The translations under genes and the position numbers were made by a program. The notes under the pieces were generated by a model. That model worked only from the letters and a program-made list of their open reading frames with translations. It searched no databases and was not told where the DNA came from. Source: Amaurobius ferox (taxonomy: Eukaryota > Arthropoda > Arachnida > Araneae > Amaurobiidae). From it: 64,000 nt of DNA. This document shows positions 24,301 to 38,771 of this stretch, piece after piece (position 1 is the stretch's first letter; every line of letters starts with the position of its first letter). The stretch covers positions 138,675,203 to 138,739,202 of the forward strand of contig OX578133.1 of the NCBI GenBank assembly GCA_951213105.1. The letters are read 5' to 3'.

Positions 24301-27300
24301 ACTCTATGCTTAAAACTTCATCGAAAAAAATCGTTCTTCTCTTTATAAAATCAATTAATATTTCATTCATATCAGCCATGCAGACTCCATGGACTAAATT
24401 ATTTTGTGTTAAAAAAATACAGGAATTCTAACACAACTCATTCTGCATATTTTGCTGTTTACATTTTACATAGGTGAAAAATAGGCTTAGTTGTAGAAAT
24501 AATCAAATTTAGATGAGCATTTAAACTCAAATATATTGTCATTGCGTTGTTTCAGTATGTAGATGCACAGAATTTAAGCAAAAATAAAGTAGTTTTAGGA
24601 CGGTACAACACTCAATATGAATTAAAAAGAACTTAAAAAAATCACGATTTGAAACAAGATGGATGCCATATATCATTTTGAAGTGGGTCATGTGATCGTT
24701 TCATATCATGGTCACGTGATCGTTTCATATAAGATGTGTAATTATTATTTTAATTTTTATTTAAAAAACTACTAAATATATTTCGCTGAATTTTTTTTTA
24801 TATATTTTATGGAACAATTTGAATATTACCTAAAATTTTCGAAGCAATTTGTGAATTTTAAATCCGCTTAAAAAATGTTTGAAAAATTAGGTCCCATAGG
24901 GCTCAATGTATTTCATTTTTTCAACCCGGGTTCAATCCAAAACTAATTGGGTGATATTATTCATTTATATTCCCATAGGTCCTACAGACCGTCTGAACAA
25001 CATACTAAAATTTTATTCAACTTTGTTGTAAAGTGTTAAATACATAATTTAGTTATTGGTACCATAAAAAAACTTCATATTCTGCTTCACTGTACGACGG
25101 ATGGATATGCTTGCAAATTGACTGTATAAATGCCTTATACGACTGTGTAGCTAGCGAAGATTTGTGTGTTGAATCGTTTCTACCGAAAGAGGGGTAACGG
25201 TTGAATCCTTTCATAATGACTCCCTATTCGAACGACATGCCTCATCTTAGATTCAAACAACGAATCTTTGCTGGCTAGACGATGATCTATCAATTACGCT
25301 ACTGGAGCAATAGTTTGAATTTTATACAGGTTGTCGTAAAAGAAGCGTTACCCTTTTGTTTTGCTGCCATTTTTTGTTGTTGAAGTTATTGTTAGTTTTT
25401 ATTTAACCGTCGTAGTGTGGACCATCCAATTTTATCGAATGTTTGACGCCTCAACAACGTGTTACTGTGATAAAAACTTATTACCAAACTCAATCGACCG
25501 TTGTTAAGACACAAAGAAAATTATCAGAAATTTTCGGTCGTTCCTGATTTATCGGCTTCATATTTTATTCTTTGGAGGTACTTACAGGGGGAGCAGTTAA
25601 TTAAATCGAAAACCAGTTTAGTTTAGTAGCCGCAATTTCACCGGAACCCACAACAACGAAAACAAGTTTATAGAAAGCGGTTATCACGAAAACAAATTTT
25701 CAAATTTACAAGTTTATCAAATTGACAAGTTTATCGAATGAGAACTTTGTTGAATTAGTGTTTGTGAATTTTACTCTGTATTCATTACAGGGTTTAGAGC
25801 AATGAATATTTTTTTTTATGCATTAGTATCTGACGGTAGTTGTTAAGACATATTTTGTGAATAGATTCGACCTACTTATTTTGTTGTTCAAGTTTTGATT
25901 TAAATATTACTCACTAATATTTTAATCGCTAGTATTTCTGAGTTTGGAGATATTTAATTTTTATCCAGTTTAAAATTCTTATGAATACAAGTATTAAGTT
26001 TAGATTCAAAGTTCTTGTTTTTATAAATTTTATCATTTTCAGTATCCTATAAAAGGCTTCGGTTATTGAGCTAGCTGTTGCTTTAAAAGTATATGAAGTA
26101 TTAGACAGATTTGATCAAACTACAGTCTAAAACTATCAAAACGAAAAATGTTTCATTAGTAATAGCATAAGCAGTTGAACATTTATTATTAAATATTATT
26201 TTTCATGAAGTATTTTATTATTTATAAGGAAAATAAATAAATAGGTGCTTATAATTAATAATACAACATGCAAACTACTTTAATGACTCAAGATAACTCA
26301 AAATATTTTATTTTGAGTTATCTAGAATTTTCTGATTTATATCCCAGAATAACGAGTAAAATTTTTAGTCCCTTCTAAAGATTGTACTGTATCACAACTA
26401 TGAAATAAAAAGGAAAGTTATACATATATTGAATTGAATTACATAATACTTTATCTTTCATCTAAGAAATATATCAAAATGTTGTCATCTTTTAAGTATC
26501 TGAGATACAGTGTAGTCGAAAGCCCAGACCATTCGGCTCGTCCAAGGACTTAGAGCAGCAAATTGAATGGCCGGAAGAGATACAGTGTAGTTGTTGTTGT
26601 TGAAACCCAGACCGTCCGACCTACCAGAAAGGTGTAAGGTAACTGTTTGGACGGTCGGGAAGTGAGATACAGTGTAGTGTAATAGCAGAATATATTTATA
26701 TGAAAAAAAAAAAAGTAATATATAAAATACATTTTAATGCAAAATAATGTTTTACGCAGAGACGTAGTAAAATTAGTTAACAATTTGTCATATCCCGAAG
26801 CCTATAAAATTGTTTTGAATTGAATTCCTTGGGGTAATGTAAGTTATGCTGAAGCTGCTACCTCCAAAATAGTGAAGTCTATTAGTACTCAAACATATTT
26901 CTCACTCTATTTTGCTTCTCTTAAAGCTTCCTTTTTTCCATCATCTACTGATTCTTCTTCAAAACTTCCCCAGACAAATACAAAGATACCAACAACAGTT
27001 CCGCGCAATTTTACGCTGCGAAATCTGTTGCATTAGGAACTATCCATTTCAACCAAATCCGTTTCATCCAAATGTATTCGTTTAAATAAACTAAACAAAG
27101 AATCAAGTCCCAAATCTGTGAAAACAATGTCTCCAATTGCGACTGTAACAAAAAATTGTTTCAGTCACAGAAACAACTTTTTAAACCTATTAAATTTAAT
27201 ACAACAAAATCCTCTAATCAAGTATCTATTGTAGTGTCATGAGAAATTATGATTCTATATTTACCACTAAAGAAGCAACCACCGTAAATTGTCGAACTTA

Positions 27301-30300
27301 ACAAAGAGAAAAGAAAGGTAATATTGTTTTAGAAAAATGACAGATTTAAAATACCTTATGAGAAACCCTACGTATTTAAAATAGACAGCTGCAGAAGAGG
27401 AGTCAGATGGAATAGAGACAATGTCCTGCGAGAAAAAAAAATGACGATTTTATTGAACTCCCTTCACCAAATAAATCTACTGATGAGATGGGAGATGAAT
27501 ATATTTTTTTCTGCTAAAGAAGCTACAGTAATGCATAAATTCTCAATTTTTGGGGATTTTCCTTATCATCAATTTTGTCTTTACTTTTCCTTATTTTAAC
27601 TTTTGTAATTCAGTACCTTACTAACACACTTGTATGTTGTTTAAAAAATCTTTTACAATGCTACATATCACTAATTGTCAAAACTTTTAAACGACCGTTT
27701 AGCTTTTATTCATTCTATAGTTGTACTTTAATGTTTTTTATTATATTGTCAGTTTTTAATTTTATCTGGATCTTAAACATGATTTTAACATTATCACGGT
27801 TGTCTCATAATTTTTAATTTTATCCATTTCATTGCTCTTATCTCTATTATTACACTGTGTTTATGAACTGTTCGTTCATCATGAGTTTCGCGTAGCATAT
27901 TCTAAACTTAGATTTGCGCCATTAAACCCCAATCAATCAACCAACCAACCCATTAAAATGAAACTATAATTTTGATGTTTGAAATCCTTTATAAAATTAA
28001 ATTTTTTTGACGTATTTGTATAAAACGGGAATAAGATAGTAGGTTCATAATTTTACTTTTGAATTATTTACTATATATTAATTATTTAGTTTTTGTGTTT
28101 TGTTTTGAATATTAATTCAAATATTGATAGTGTCGCAACTTAGAAAAAATGAGTGCAGCAAGTATGTTCCGTTGATTTATCGTGAGGTAGAAGTGTTTTA
28201 CGGCCAATCAAGTTTGAGAATCGCTGGTTGGAAGAGAGCTTACGAAGGTTATAAAACAGCACTGGTTATTTAATGTCTCAGAAATCTTCAGAATAAATGA
28301 GCGCTAATTAATACATATAATATTTTACCTGATTGCATTTAATACATCGGGTTGCAAACTTCTGCTCATAGCATGTTGTGCAGTAGATGTCGTTGTCACG
28401 TGGGATGAAACTGCGAGTGCCAATGGGACTTCGACAAACTGTGCATGTGAAACATTTTTCGTGCCACTGATGACCTTTGTACTCCATTTTCTTTGTTCCT
28501 AGAAGATAATAATACGGATACTTTGTTTAAATGCTGTATTTCAATTTATTCATGCTGGGTGCTTTTAACCGCTCATGTTTTTTATATTATGAATACTTAG
28601 AAGTTTTGTTAGGGATTGATCTTAACTCATAAAAAAATAATTTCCCATAAATCAATAGACTTCTTGCGTTCACCGATTGAAATAATCGTACTTTATTTCA
28701 TTTGAAACTTTCAATTTATTCTGGAGATGTCTCGACTAGAATCATAGACATATATACAGACATCCTTTGAAGTAAAAATAGTTGATTTATATTGAGAAAT
28801 GTAACAAATCCGAGAGTCGGGTTTTAGGTCGGACTCCTTCATAATAAACACCCTCTTTTTATATATATCGTTTAATGTATGAATTTATATGTATGATTTC
28901 GAGACATGAAGCAGGAATAGTTAAGATATGAATCTCACCCATACAAATAGCACACTGCTTACCTTGAAAATGCTGCCAATAAACATTCATGAACATTTAA
29001 ATTTGCATTTTACACCTGGGTTTTTTTCTGGTGGCTTTTAAAAATTACAAAAACTTCGTTATTTTAGCTTTCTTGCCTCCTTGACATCCAACAAGTTTTA
29101 ATTGTTGTAAAGCAGACTAAATATTGAATTGTTGATGGATAGAGCAATATTTAAATGCAATTACAAAGTTTAAGTTTTTCGAAAATCCTTTCAAGAATTA
29201 GGAAAACATAATCTCATAAATTCAGGGTTACTGTGACTTTCCCTATGTTTACTTTGACTGCAGGTTAGTCTGGCAATCTTTGAGAGAAAGATTTTAAAAA
29301 GCACATTTGGTAGTATCAAAACTGATGGATGGTGGCTTAGATGATTTAATTACGAGTTTTATAAGCATATATATATTGTTACGTTCATAAAAATAGAAAG
29401 AATGAAATTGTCTCTTTATATAATTCATATGCTAGATGAAAGAAGTACAAAAAGACTTTTTTCTGGCTAAGTCCACAAGGAAGCGGCGTAGAAGAAGACC
29501 AAAATTAAGATGAACTGACCGCGTTGATAAGGCCTTTATTGTTCTGAACACTAGGAATTGGAGAAATCTTGCCTCATGTAGGAAGGGATGGAATATTCTC
29601 ATTGAGAATGCTAGAACTCACACTAAGCTGTCGAGCCAGTGAAGAATAAGACTTGCTAGTCTGTAACCTAGTGATCATTGTTGCAGAATTCATTGCTTAG
29701 GTATAAAAAAAAATAAACTGAATTATAAAAGCAAAATTATTGAATACTATAACAAATTATCCTGAATAAGCGCCCACAAACAAATAATACGAACACAGAA
29801 ACCAGTTTTGACCTCTCATGAAAACGCGAAGAAACGTATCCTGCCCCAGCCTATGACACTTAACGACTCGTGCATCGACCTGGTCTGTGTAAGCAATTTG
29901 GACTGCTTGCGATCCAAAAAGCCACATATCGTACTTTTGATATCGCCCTAAGCTTGCCGTGTATGAATCCATCAGATCTACAGAGTCCAGTAATTTGTCG
30001 CAAAATAAATGATGATTGCATTCATAACCATGTTTCATATCTTGCACCACCCAGACGTATTCCTACATAAATACAGCATAGTAAATCTATGCTCCTGTTA
30101 TATTTTTAAAACGATCAATACTAACAAAGGTTTTGATAAATCGATCTACAAAATTTGGTGTCGATTGGAACCTGGGTTCATAAGTTAAAGCTCGTACAAA
30201 TGTCTGAGCTAGAGAGTTACGAGTACTCGTATGCTTCGTATGCTCGTAACAGACAACAATACGGTAAAATAAAATGGTATAATTTTTGTAATACTTTTTA

Positions 30301-33300
30301 AAGTGTAGACGTCCAAAATTTGTATTTGTGCCTAAATGCAATATATTTAACTCTTTATCCTGTGTCTCGTTGCTTTTAAGTGCTTGAAAATTAGACTTCT
30401 CTCCCCCTCCCTCCCCCACCACCGCATTACACAATTTAAAATTAAATTCTTTGATTTCAGCATACCCCACGAACTTATTAAATTTTGCAACTAATTTTTT
30501 TATGTACAAGTCTTAGTTTCTCTCTTATTATACAAAGCTTGGATTCAATTGCCTGCGGGAAAAACCTGAAAGATTATAATTGTGAGAGAGCAAGTTAGGG
30601 AAGTCAGTAATTTGCTACTCTGTAATAATAAGCTACTCAGTAATAAGCTACATTGTACATACTTGTTCAGTAATAAGCTACACTGTAGAAAAAATCATTC
30701 AAGTTTTTATGCTGCAAAAGAAAAGTTCAAAGTATTTTGTTGTCTTATTTTAGGGCACACAAGGGTTCCGAGGAAACTATAACTATAGCACATTCTGCTC
30801 CTATTGGTTTATTTATTTAGGGAAATAATTATCTAGTAAGAAGACAAAAAGGTAATTTGATCTCAAATGGATTTTTTAGGGGAAGAAAGAGAAACATATA
30901 TGTTAATCTCCCCAACAGAATAAAAGAAATAGAAAAACTTGATATATGGATTTATGTCCAGTAAAAAGCCCAGTGATTTTCATATTTCTGCAACAGTATG
31001 CGTAATACACTGTGAAATGTTTCCTTGAGATTTCTTTATTATATAGGAAAAGTGAGTTGTTTTCTTTTAGGAAACAAAGTTTTCCGAACAACAAAAGTTC
31101 TCATGTGCATGAAAGAAGCAACAGTAGATAGCCAAAATAATACAATCCGTGAGCTGCAAGAAAGGATGGAAAAAAGTTTTCTTGCTAAATTCTTTATTTA
31201 AAATGAAAACTTTCTGCTTTTCTATAGGGCAACTGGATTTTTCCATCTAACTATCCAGTTGGTTGCATATTTTTATAGTGTACTTTTTTAAATTTTAAAG
31301 CGAAATAGTAGTAATTTTAAAGGTCTATGATATTGCGAGAAGAAAAGATGGATTAAATTTACAGCTGAGAATTGCACGTCTAGTTGTATTTAAGATGTAT
31401 TTTTAACTTTTGAGTTATTTAGCATTTTCAAAAATGAATTTATTAAAGAAATGTAACAGGAAATCATAAAGAAAAACAAAAAACAAAATTCATTTTTAAT
31501 ATTTTAGAAGGTAAAGCAATTTCATTCGCATTAAATATTTTATTAGAAGCAAACATGATAATTTACTCAAAATTAGTTTTAAAAGATTTTAATTGCAAGA
31601 AAAATATTTATAAATACCTTTCATTTCATCTTCGTGCATAAAATTACCATATTTGACCATAAAAATATAGATCTTATGAAAGCAATAATACTTACCATAA
31701 AGGCAGATGATGATCCCAGAGGATATAATATATCAAATTAAGAATGCCTTAGAACTTACCCTTTGCATTTTGTTAGGTTTGTTAGAATTATAAAAGCTTT
31801 ATTATTTTGCAATTATAAAAGCTTGCAAGAAAAAATGAAGACTCAAGATTAGTGCTGTATTACTGCACATTGTCATTCTTATAATTTCCTTTTCATGCAT
31901 ATTCTCTAGTTTTAAAAATATTAGAGAAGTTTCAAAAATATAGAAGAATCATTATCGAGGCTATGTTACCGTATTTAGCCCTGTGGTCAATTATCATTAT
32001 TTCCTTATATGCATATAAATTTAAATCTCTGTTCTTTATCCACTTCATTTACTAATTTAAATAAAAAAACATGTAAAATATGGGAATACTTTTAATATGC
32101 TTTGAGATACACAAATAGAAAAAAATATATTCAATTTTATTTACTCAATTCACATATTGTTGTAAAAAATGCATAACGTTGGAACATAACTTTATTATTC
32201 AGAGTATATTTATGGAAATTCAAAAGTTATTATAAAAAGTTGTCCCGTGCAACTCTAAAAACATTAAATTATTCTTAAAACTTCATTAATTTATTTTTAA
32301 AGCTTCATTAAATCACTAAACTAAACATTAAATTATTTCTTTCTTTTTGATTTATCTCGAGAACATATTAACTTAGAAATAAATCATTTTTAAACCTTTA
32401 ATAACATCAGGATGTTATTTTTTTCACAATATATTACCATAGGTAGATTCAGTATAATCAGGGAAGTGGTTAAAACTTACATCTGTATAACTACTAATAC
32501 TATAACCTTTATAATGGATTTTTCACATTTTATACATAAATGATATATAAAATCTTGTATACGTACGAAAAAAACTGTATTAGAAATATCAAATTTTTCT
32601 ATTTTTGATTTGCGTACAAATATGATACAAATATTAACATTTATTTCAGAATAAATAAGTTCAGACATATGTACATGTGTATAATTTTTTTTAAGGAATA
32701 AATGTTGTACATTTATCGCGCATAGGTAGGGTAAAATAACGCCATAATAACGCAATATAATATTAGTGAAATGAAACTCATGAATTTAAACTTATAAATA
32801 TCAATTAATAAGGACTTGGACTTCACACTTTTCTGAAAATCTCAATAAAAATTCATAACGAAAAAAATTTTAATTCTAAACTTTTGTTGTTTGTAAACAT
32901 ATACGAAACAAACAAACAAAAACTAACAAGGACATTGCATTGTAGGGAAAGTAGAAAATAAAAGAAAAAGAGAGTGATTCCATAACTGACATCGATAAAA
33001 CGAATTGTTGCCGGCAAAGTCAACATAGTCAATTTGGTTTAAGTATGATTTAAATATTTGTAATTATATATATATAAAATCAAATATTAACTATTTTGTT
33101 TACATTTAGAATTCTTAAGTTGTGAATTGTTTATATGCCTTAAAATAAATTTAAATATTTAAATTTTGAAACGCGTTTGCGTACTTTCATGTAATTTAAA
33201 TTAAAAAAAATAAATGTTTTATTTACAAAGAGGTAATTGAAATATGCAAATGTTTAAATTATTTTAACAGAAATATAAATGCTATTTAGATTTTAAAATA

Positions 33301-36300
33301 TTTTTTACTGTAGAAAAAATGGAATATTTAAAGTTGTATATATGCTTATTTACAATTATTTGAAAATTCTAAGCGTAAATAAATTACCTTAAAATGTAAA
33401 TTATTACGCCTTTACATTTCTTTAAAGTTATTTAAATTATGTAAAACTATTTAAAAATATAAGGAAAAGCATTTTTATATTTATATTTTAAGTATTTAAT
33501 TTCATGTGAAAACATTTAAAAATTCCAAATGGTACATAATTCAAATTGTCAACATTCAAGGATACATTCATCTGCCGGTAAGGATTGCTTTTTGTCGCCA
33601 CCGTCGGCTACGGAATCATTCCGTGTAAATAACATGGTCTAAAATGGAACATTTGAAATGTTTGTATAATCTGACCATAGTTACCTGCTCGAAAAACTTC
33701 ATTACATCCATCGCACCTGGAGGCAAATGCAGCATCGTAGCAACTGGCACAGTATACCTTTTCAGCTTTTGATCCAAAAGGTTTGTCGACTAATGATACT
33801 CGGCACTTGTTGCACAAGAAACAAGATTCGTGCCAATGTTTCTCTTTGTATGATAAGTCCTGTATTAACGAAATTAGACAATCACTTGATACTTAATTGA
33901 AAATTGACAATTTTTAAATTGCGCAGTGATGTTTACGTGAGCGATTCATAACCTTTCGTAGGCCACAGGTTTACGAAGGGCCTTTATGTTCACGTGGCCT
34001 TACAAAGGCCTTTATATTCATGTCGAAAACCCAGACCACCCGACTCGCCCTAGGGCACGAGCAGCAATTTGAGTGGCCATGCCTTTATATTCATATGTCG
34101 TATCACGAAATCTTTGCTGTTGCACACCGCAAAACTCCTGTCATCGAGAATCTCTCAATATTAAAAAAAGTAGCTGACAATGCTACCCCCCCCCCCCCCC
34201 CCGCTGTTTGACAAATTTTGAGTTCCTTGAGTTTCTTTGTCTCGAACCGTTAAAACTATAGCATACAAAAATATAAAATTTGGTACATTTTTAGAGAAAT
34301 GTCAAGAAAACACGCTGAGATAAACCGTTTTTGGATTTAAACTTTAGTTTAAGAAATATTTAATGTCAAAGACAGAATATTTGAGCTGCTAGTTCGCGTC
34401 CTGGACGAACTAAAAATAGCAAGATTACAAATTTTTGCATGCATGTACCTACATATAGTTAAGTTTTTGCAATACTGTAACATATTTTAGTGAAATAGCA
34501 AATGACCCACTTTATTAGAACAGTTGTGATCAATCAATGAAGTCCTTAAATTTAACATGACCCCTGAAAATTGCACATTTCGGAATATTAAATATCTCCG
34601 GATATAAAGATAGGAATTGCGTGAAAATTTATATGTGTACTAAAACGGGGTCTGGAATTTGTTTATGACGTCAAAATCAGGCGTTGCCATTGAAAATTTC
34701 GAAGTTTATGCGCATGTGTTATATGAAGAAGGTCCCTTATGCAAATTCTACACACATGAATTTATAGCGGACGTTATTTCTAATCGAATGGTATTTTTAA
34801 ATTTGCTCTACGATGAACGATGCTCGAATAACAAAGGGTTGAGTTTTACTATATCAATGAAACTTTCTCACATAATCAGATTTGAGTCGGTGTTAAGAAA
34901 GCTAAGCTAGGAACTCGCTTCGATTGTTCAAATGATTGCTGAATCTAGTTCTAAAAAGTGGTTGAATTCTGTCCTAAATGTGTAAACCCGAAACAATATA
35001 ATAAATATTTTTGATCCCATCACAATACTTTCTCTTTGCATATATACTACTTATTGTACGAAAATAAAATAAAATTATTTATCAACCTATAATGCATTTC
35101 TTATTTTTGTATTTTTGCAAAAATTCTATTTATCGTAGGTTGATAAATATAATTTTTTGCAAAAATATGTAGTTTTTTTGCGAAACACCGAATTACAATG
35201 ACAATTAGTGATTGAAAAATTAAAATAGCAAAATTATTTCTTCTAAGAAACATATAGACATTATTTATAAATTCTATGCAAGAAGTATTGTATTATATTC
35301 TCATATTTTTCGACTTGTTATTGAATAATAATACATAAAATGCATTGAATTTTGTTTCCGTAATGAATTCTGAATATACTATTATGCTAAAGAAAGTACG
35401 TTAAAGGCTTGTATTGTTATAAAAATTAAATGTGTGAAATTGAAATTGTCACTAACGACCCAATTTATCATTTTAGAGCATGCAACTTGAAAGGAAGATT
35501 AACAGTTTTAGCTAAGTAAAAGCAAGCGTTGTGTGTCATTGTAGATTTCGTAAATGATGTTGTCAATGAACAAGAATGTTTTGTTTCTAGAACAAAGTGT
35601 CTCTGTTGTAAGGGAAAAAATCTGAATTGAAGATAAATTCGCGATTGTCAAATACACGAATTTGTACACCAATTTTATGCCTAAAGAAGTTTTGTTTTAA
35701 ATTTTTTATTATATTTATTAAAATTGATTACATTTCTTAAAATTTTATTTTTATTAGATGATTTAAAAATTAATAAAATTATTTAAATTTTATTTACTGA
35801 TCATTAAAATTACTTATTTTATTAAAAATATTAAATGATTATTAGAATTTTAAATGAATTGCTAAATGTGCTCAACAGATATCATGACCACAGAGTCACA
35901 GAGTCATTCGACAAATGAATAATTTGTAAGGACAAGGAAAACTTGAGCAACGTGTACAAGCACAAATAAAATGATAATGTAGTATAAAACTCAAAACGTG
36001 TAAATCCACCAAAATCCAAACGTAGTATTTTTTACCCCATCACAGTACTTTTATATATACTATGTATTGCAGAGAAAATAAAAATAAATATAAAATAAAT
36101 ACTAAACTATATATTGCAACTATCTGTTTTAAAGATATCTATTTTAATACATTATTTCCGAAATATTTAATTGATAAAAAATATAGTTTTTTTCGGATTT
36201 AACCACAAGTATTGAAAATTTTAGAAAATTATGATTATTTTGGAGGAACAGTCTCATTTTACTCTAAGTAGATTAATAAGAAAAGAACTCATAGTTGACT

Positions 36301-38290
36301 CTGGTTGAATCTGGTTCAATTTCGCCCTTTGTCATCGAATTATTCATGTTATTCTTTGAGAATGACGCATTTATACAATTTTATGAAGATATATTATAGT
36401 AAGTTTTTACAGAATCTTAAGCTCAAGTACGTCCTTATTTTACGTGATTAATTAGATTTTCTCTTGACAAAAAATGTCCTATTTTTCAGTGTCAGCGTTG
36501 TGACGTTCTTCGTTACTAGTATCGTATCGGTCTTGTTCCCTATCTCATACTGACAGAAATGTAGTGTAATAATTTTGAAAATGATACAAGCTTCCAAAAC
36601 CGCAGTCGTTTCTTTCTCTTTCTCATAAATCTAAATGTTTCTATTTTTTTGTGGCGAATAGTCGCAACTCTAAACATAAAATTTTCTGGAAGTCTGCAAA
36701 AAATAGTTTTTGCTTAAGGAAGTTACAGCAGAAAGAGAGGAACAGCATTTGAAATAGTGCTTGTCGACCTCAAGCGTCTGTACGTTTTTTTTATCTTCGC
36801 TTCCAGACTGGAATTTAGCCAACGATAATTTCAGAACTATGTTAACGAGTAGCGAGAGGGCACTTCCTTCTGATCTTTTTTTTTAGCTGTAGATCCCTTT
36901 TCACCTACGCTTTTTTTTTTTTAAAGTGGATTAGTGCCTTTGAATAAAGGGATCCAAAACAATTATCGTACGTCGTGAACAGCTGACACTGATTCAGAAA
37001 AAAGATTTGTTGACGACTTCTTCCTTTCAGTGTTCGTAGGAGAGGGAAATTACATTTGGGGATCTGATTAAAATGTTAAATTTGTTGACTTCTTCCTATC
37101 AATGTGTTTGCAAAAGAGGAGAGATGTAAATACTTTTTTTATTTTTTCCGCAATGTTATTTGGTTGAATGAGAATATAATTTCTGCAATACATAATACAT
37201 TAATGAGGTTTCATGTAGTAGTATATTTATCAATGTTATCAATCTGTAAAGAACCTTGTTCCCCAACCGGGAATTGAACCACGGATCTTCGTACTGGCCA
37301 GCGAATGCTCTACCGTTGAGCTACTGGGACGGAATTGCAAGCTCCTATTATCGAAGTGGACTCTGTATTCTTCACCCTCTAATGTGAGATTGGTGTGCAA
37401 TTGACAATCTGACTAATCACCTTCTGATATTTTTTACCTCAGGTTAGCCTTCTGCTGCTATTTTTATCCTCCAGGTTAGCTTTCTACGTGGTCGCTGACC
37501 TCTCGATTTGAAATAGGCGCACAGTATACCAGAATCTACTGAATCCGTGCTAGTCGTACTAGGCTCACTTTCAGGCCACCGACATAGTTGCACTGACCTA
37601 CAGGGTTGATTTGTTCGGGCGCCATTGCAGAGAACCTTGCTGCCCCAACCGGGAATCGAATCACAGATTTTCGTAAAGGTCAGCGGATTCTCTACCGTTG
37701 AGCTACTGAGATGGAATTGCAAGCTCTTGTCGTCGAATTGGACTCTGCAAATCTTTGACTGATGTTTCGATACTTACAGATAATAGACTTAGAGATGATT
37801 GAAGACCTTATGTATAGTATCAACTTTATTATAACAGATAGTTGAATGCGGTAAGTACAAAACAGTAATAAAACTTCAGGGAATTGGGAATAAATAAATA
37901 TAGGGGATAAATGTATAAAAATAAAGTAAAACACATATTTTATTTATGTAGGTTAAGGGTTTTTGACATTTGCTTTACCGCTTCCCTTGAAAAATAAGTT
38001 CCTGTTCACACTTTTTCTGAAAGTGAGCATATGTTGACACCACCCATTTCCCCCCAAATGGATCAACCAATCAAATTTGTAAAATTTTTGATAGGCAACA
38101 CATCCACACCTCTTCAGTGTTTTCTTCACACCTTCCATGGATAGTTTCACTTTGGTTAAGACCCTCTGTCTCTGATATAAGAAGTGAAATATACATAGGG
38201 TATTAGTAATATCGCTAGAAAAATACGAGTAGATATCGAGAGAGGAGAAGGAGTGAAAGGAAATAGAGTGCGAGGGGAGATAGAATATAG

Positions 38291-38334
<44 letters not shown>

Positions 38335-38710
38335 AGAAAGAAAGAGAAAGTCGAAGTGAAAGAAAAAGAGGGGAAAGAGGCAGAAAAAGCGAAAGAAACA
38401 GAGACAAAAAGAAAATGAGAGAGAGGGAGATTAAGAAAAAAGAAAAAATAGAGAACAAGGAAAAATTAAAAGAAAGACAAAGTAAAGAAAGAAAGAAAAA
38501 AATAAGTAATAAAGACAGAGAAAAACATATAGAGATAGAAAAATAAAGAGAGAGAGAGACAGAGAAAATAAAAAGAAAAAAAGAAAGAGAGGGGAAAGAC
38601 AGAAAAAGAAGACAAGATAAAAATAAAGTGAGAGAGGGAGCGATATATATATATATATAATTCTCGGGTATATATATATCTCTTTATTACAAGTAAAAAT
38701 AAAAATCTTC

Positions 38711-38771
<61 letters not shown>

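Larger units (their letters stand above)
23806..28328 (-). other. Lmpt intron 4
   Basis: 4523-bp GT-AG intron. It holds repeat family R copy 1, a mariner-like N-terminal remnant, two SINE tails at one target and a LINE relic; the remainder is AT-rich. Confidence 0.85.

Noticed and set aside
27480..27560. Hammerhead ribozyme (CTGATGAG motif at about 27478)
   Set aside because: The required CGAAAC core and flanking stems are absent.
30087..30509. 140-aa minus-strand frame in intron 3
   Set aside because: AT-rich, no recognised domain, no splice or start context; cannot be supported.
33608..33817. Separate small LIM protein starting MCNKCRV
   Set aside because: It is the interior of Lmpt exon 3, which extends upstream to 33859 and ends at 33685; the rest is intron read-through.
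38253..38546. Arg/Glu/Lys-rich frame of 97 aa
   Set aside because: Product of the GA repeat, not a gene.
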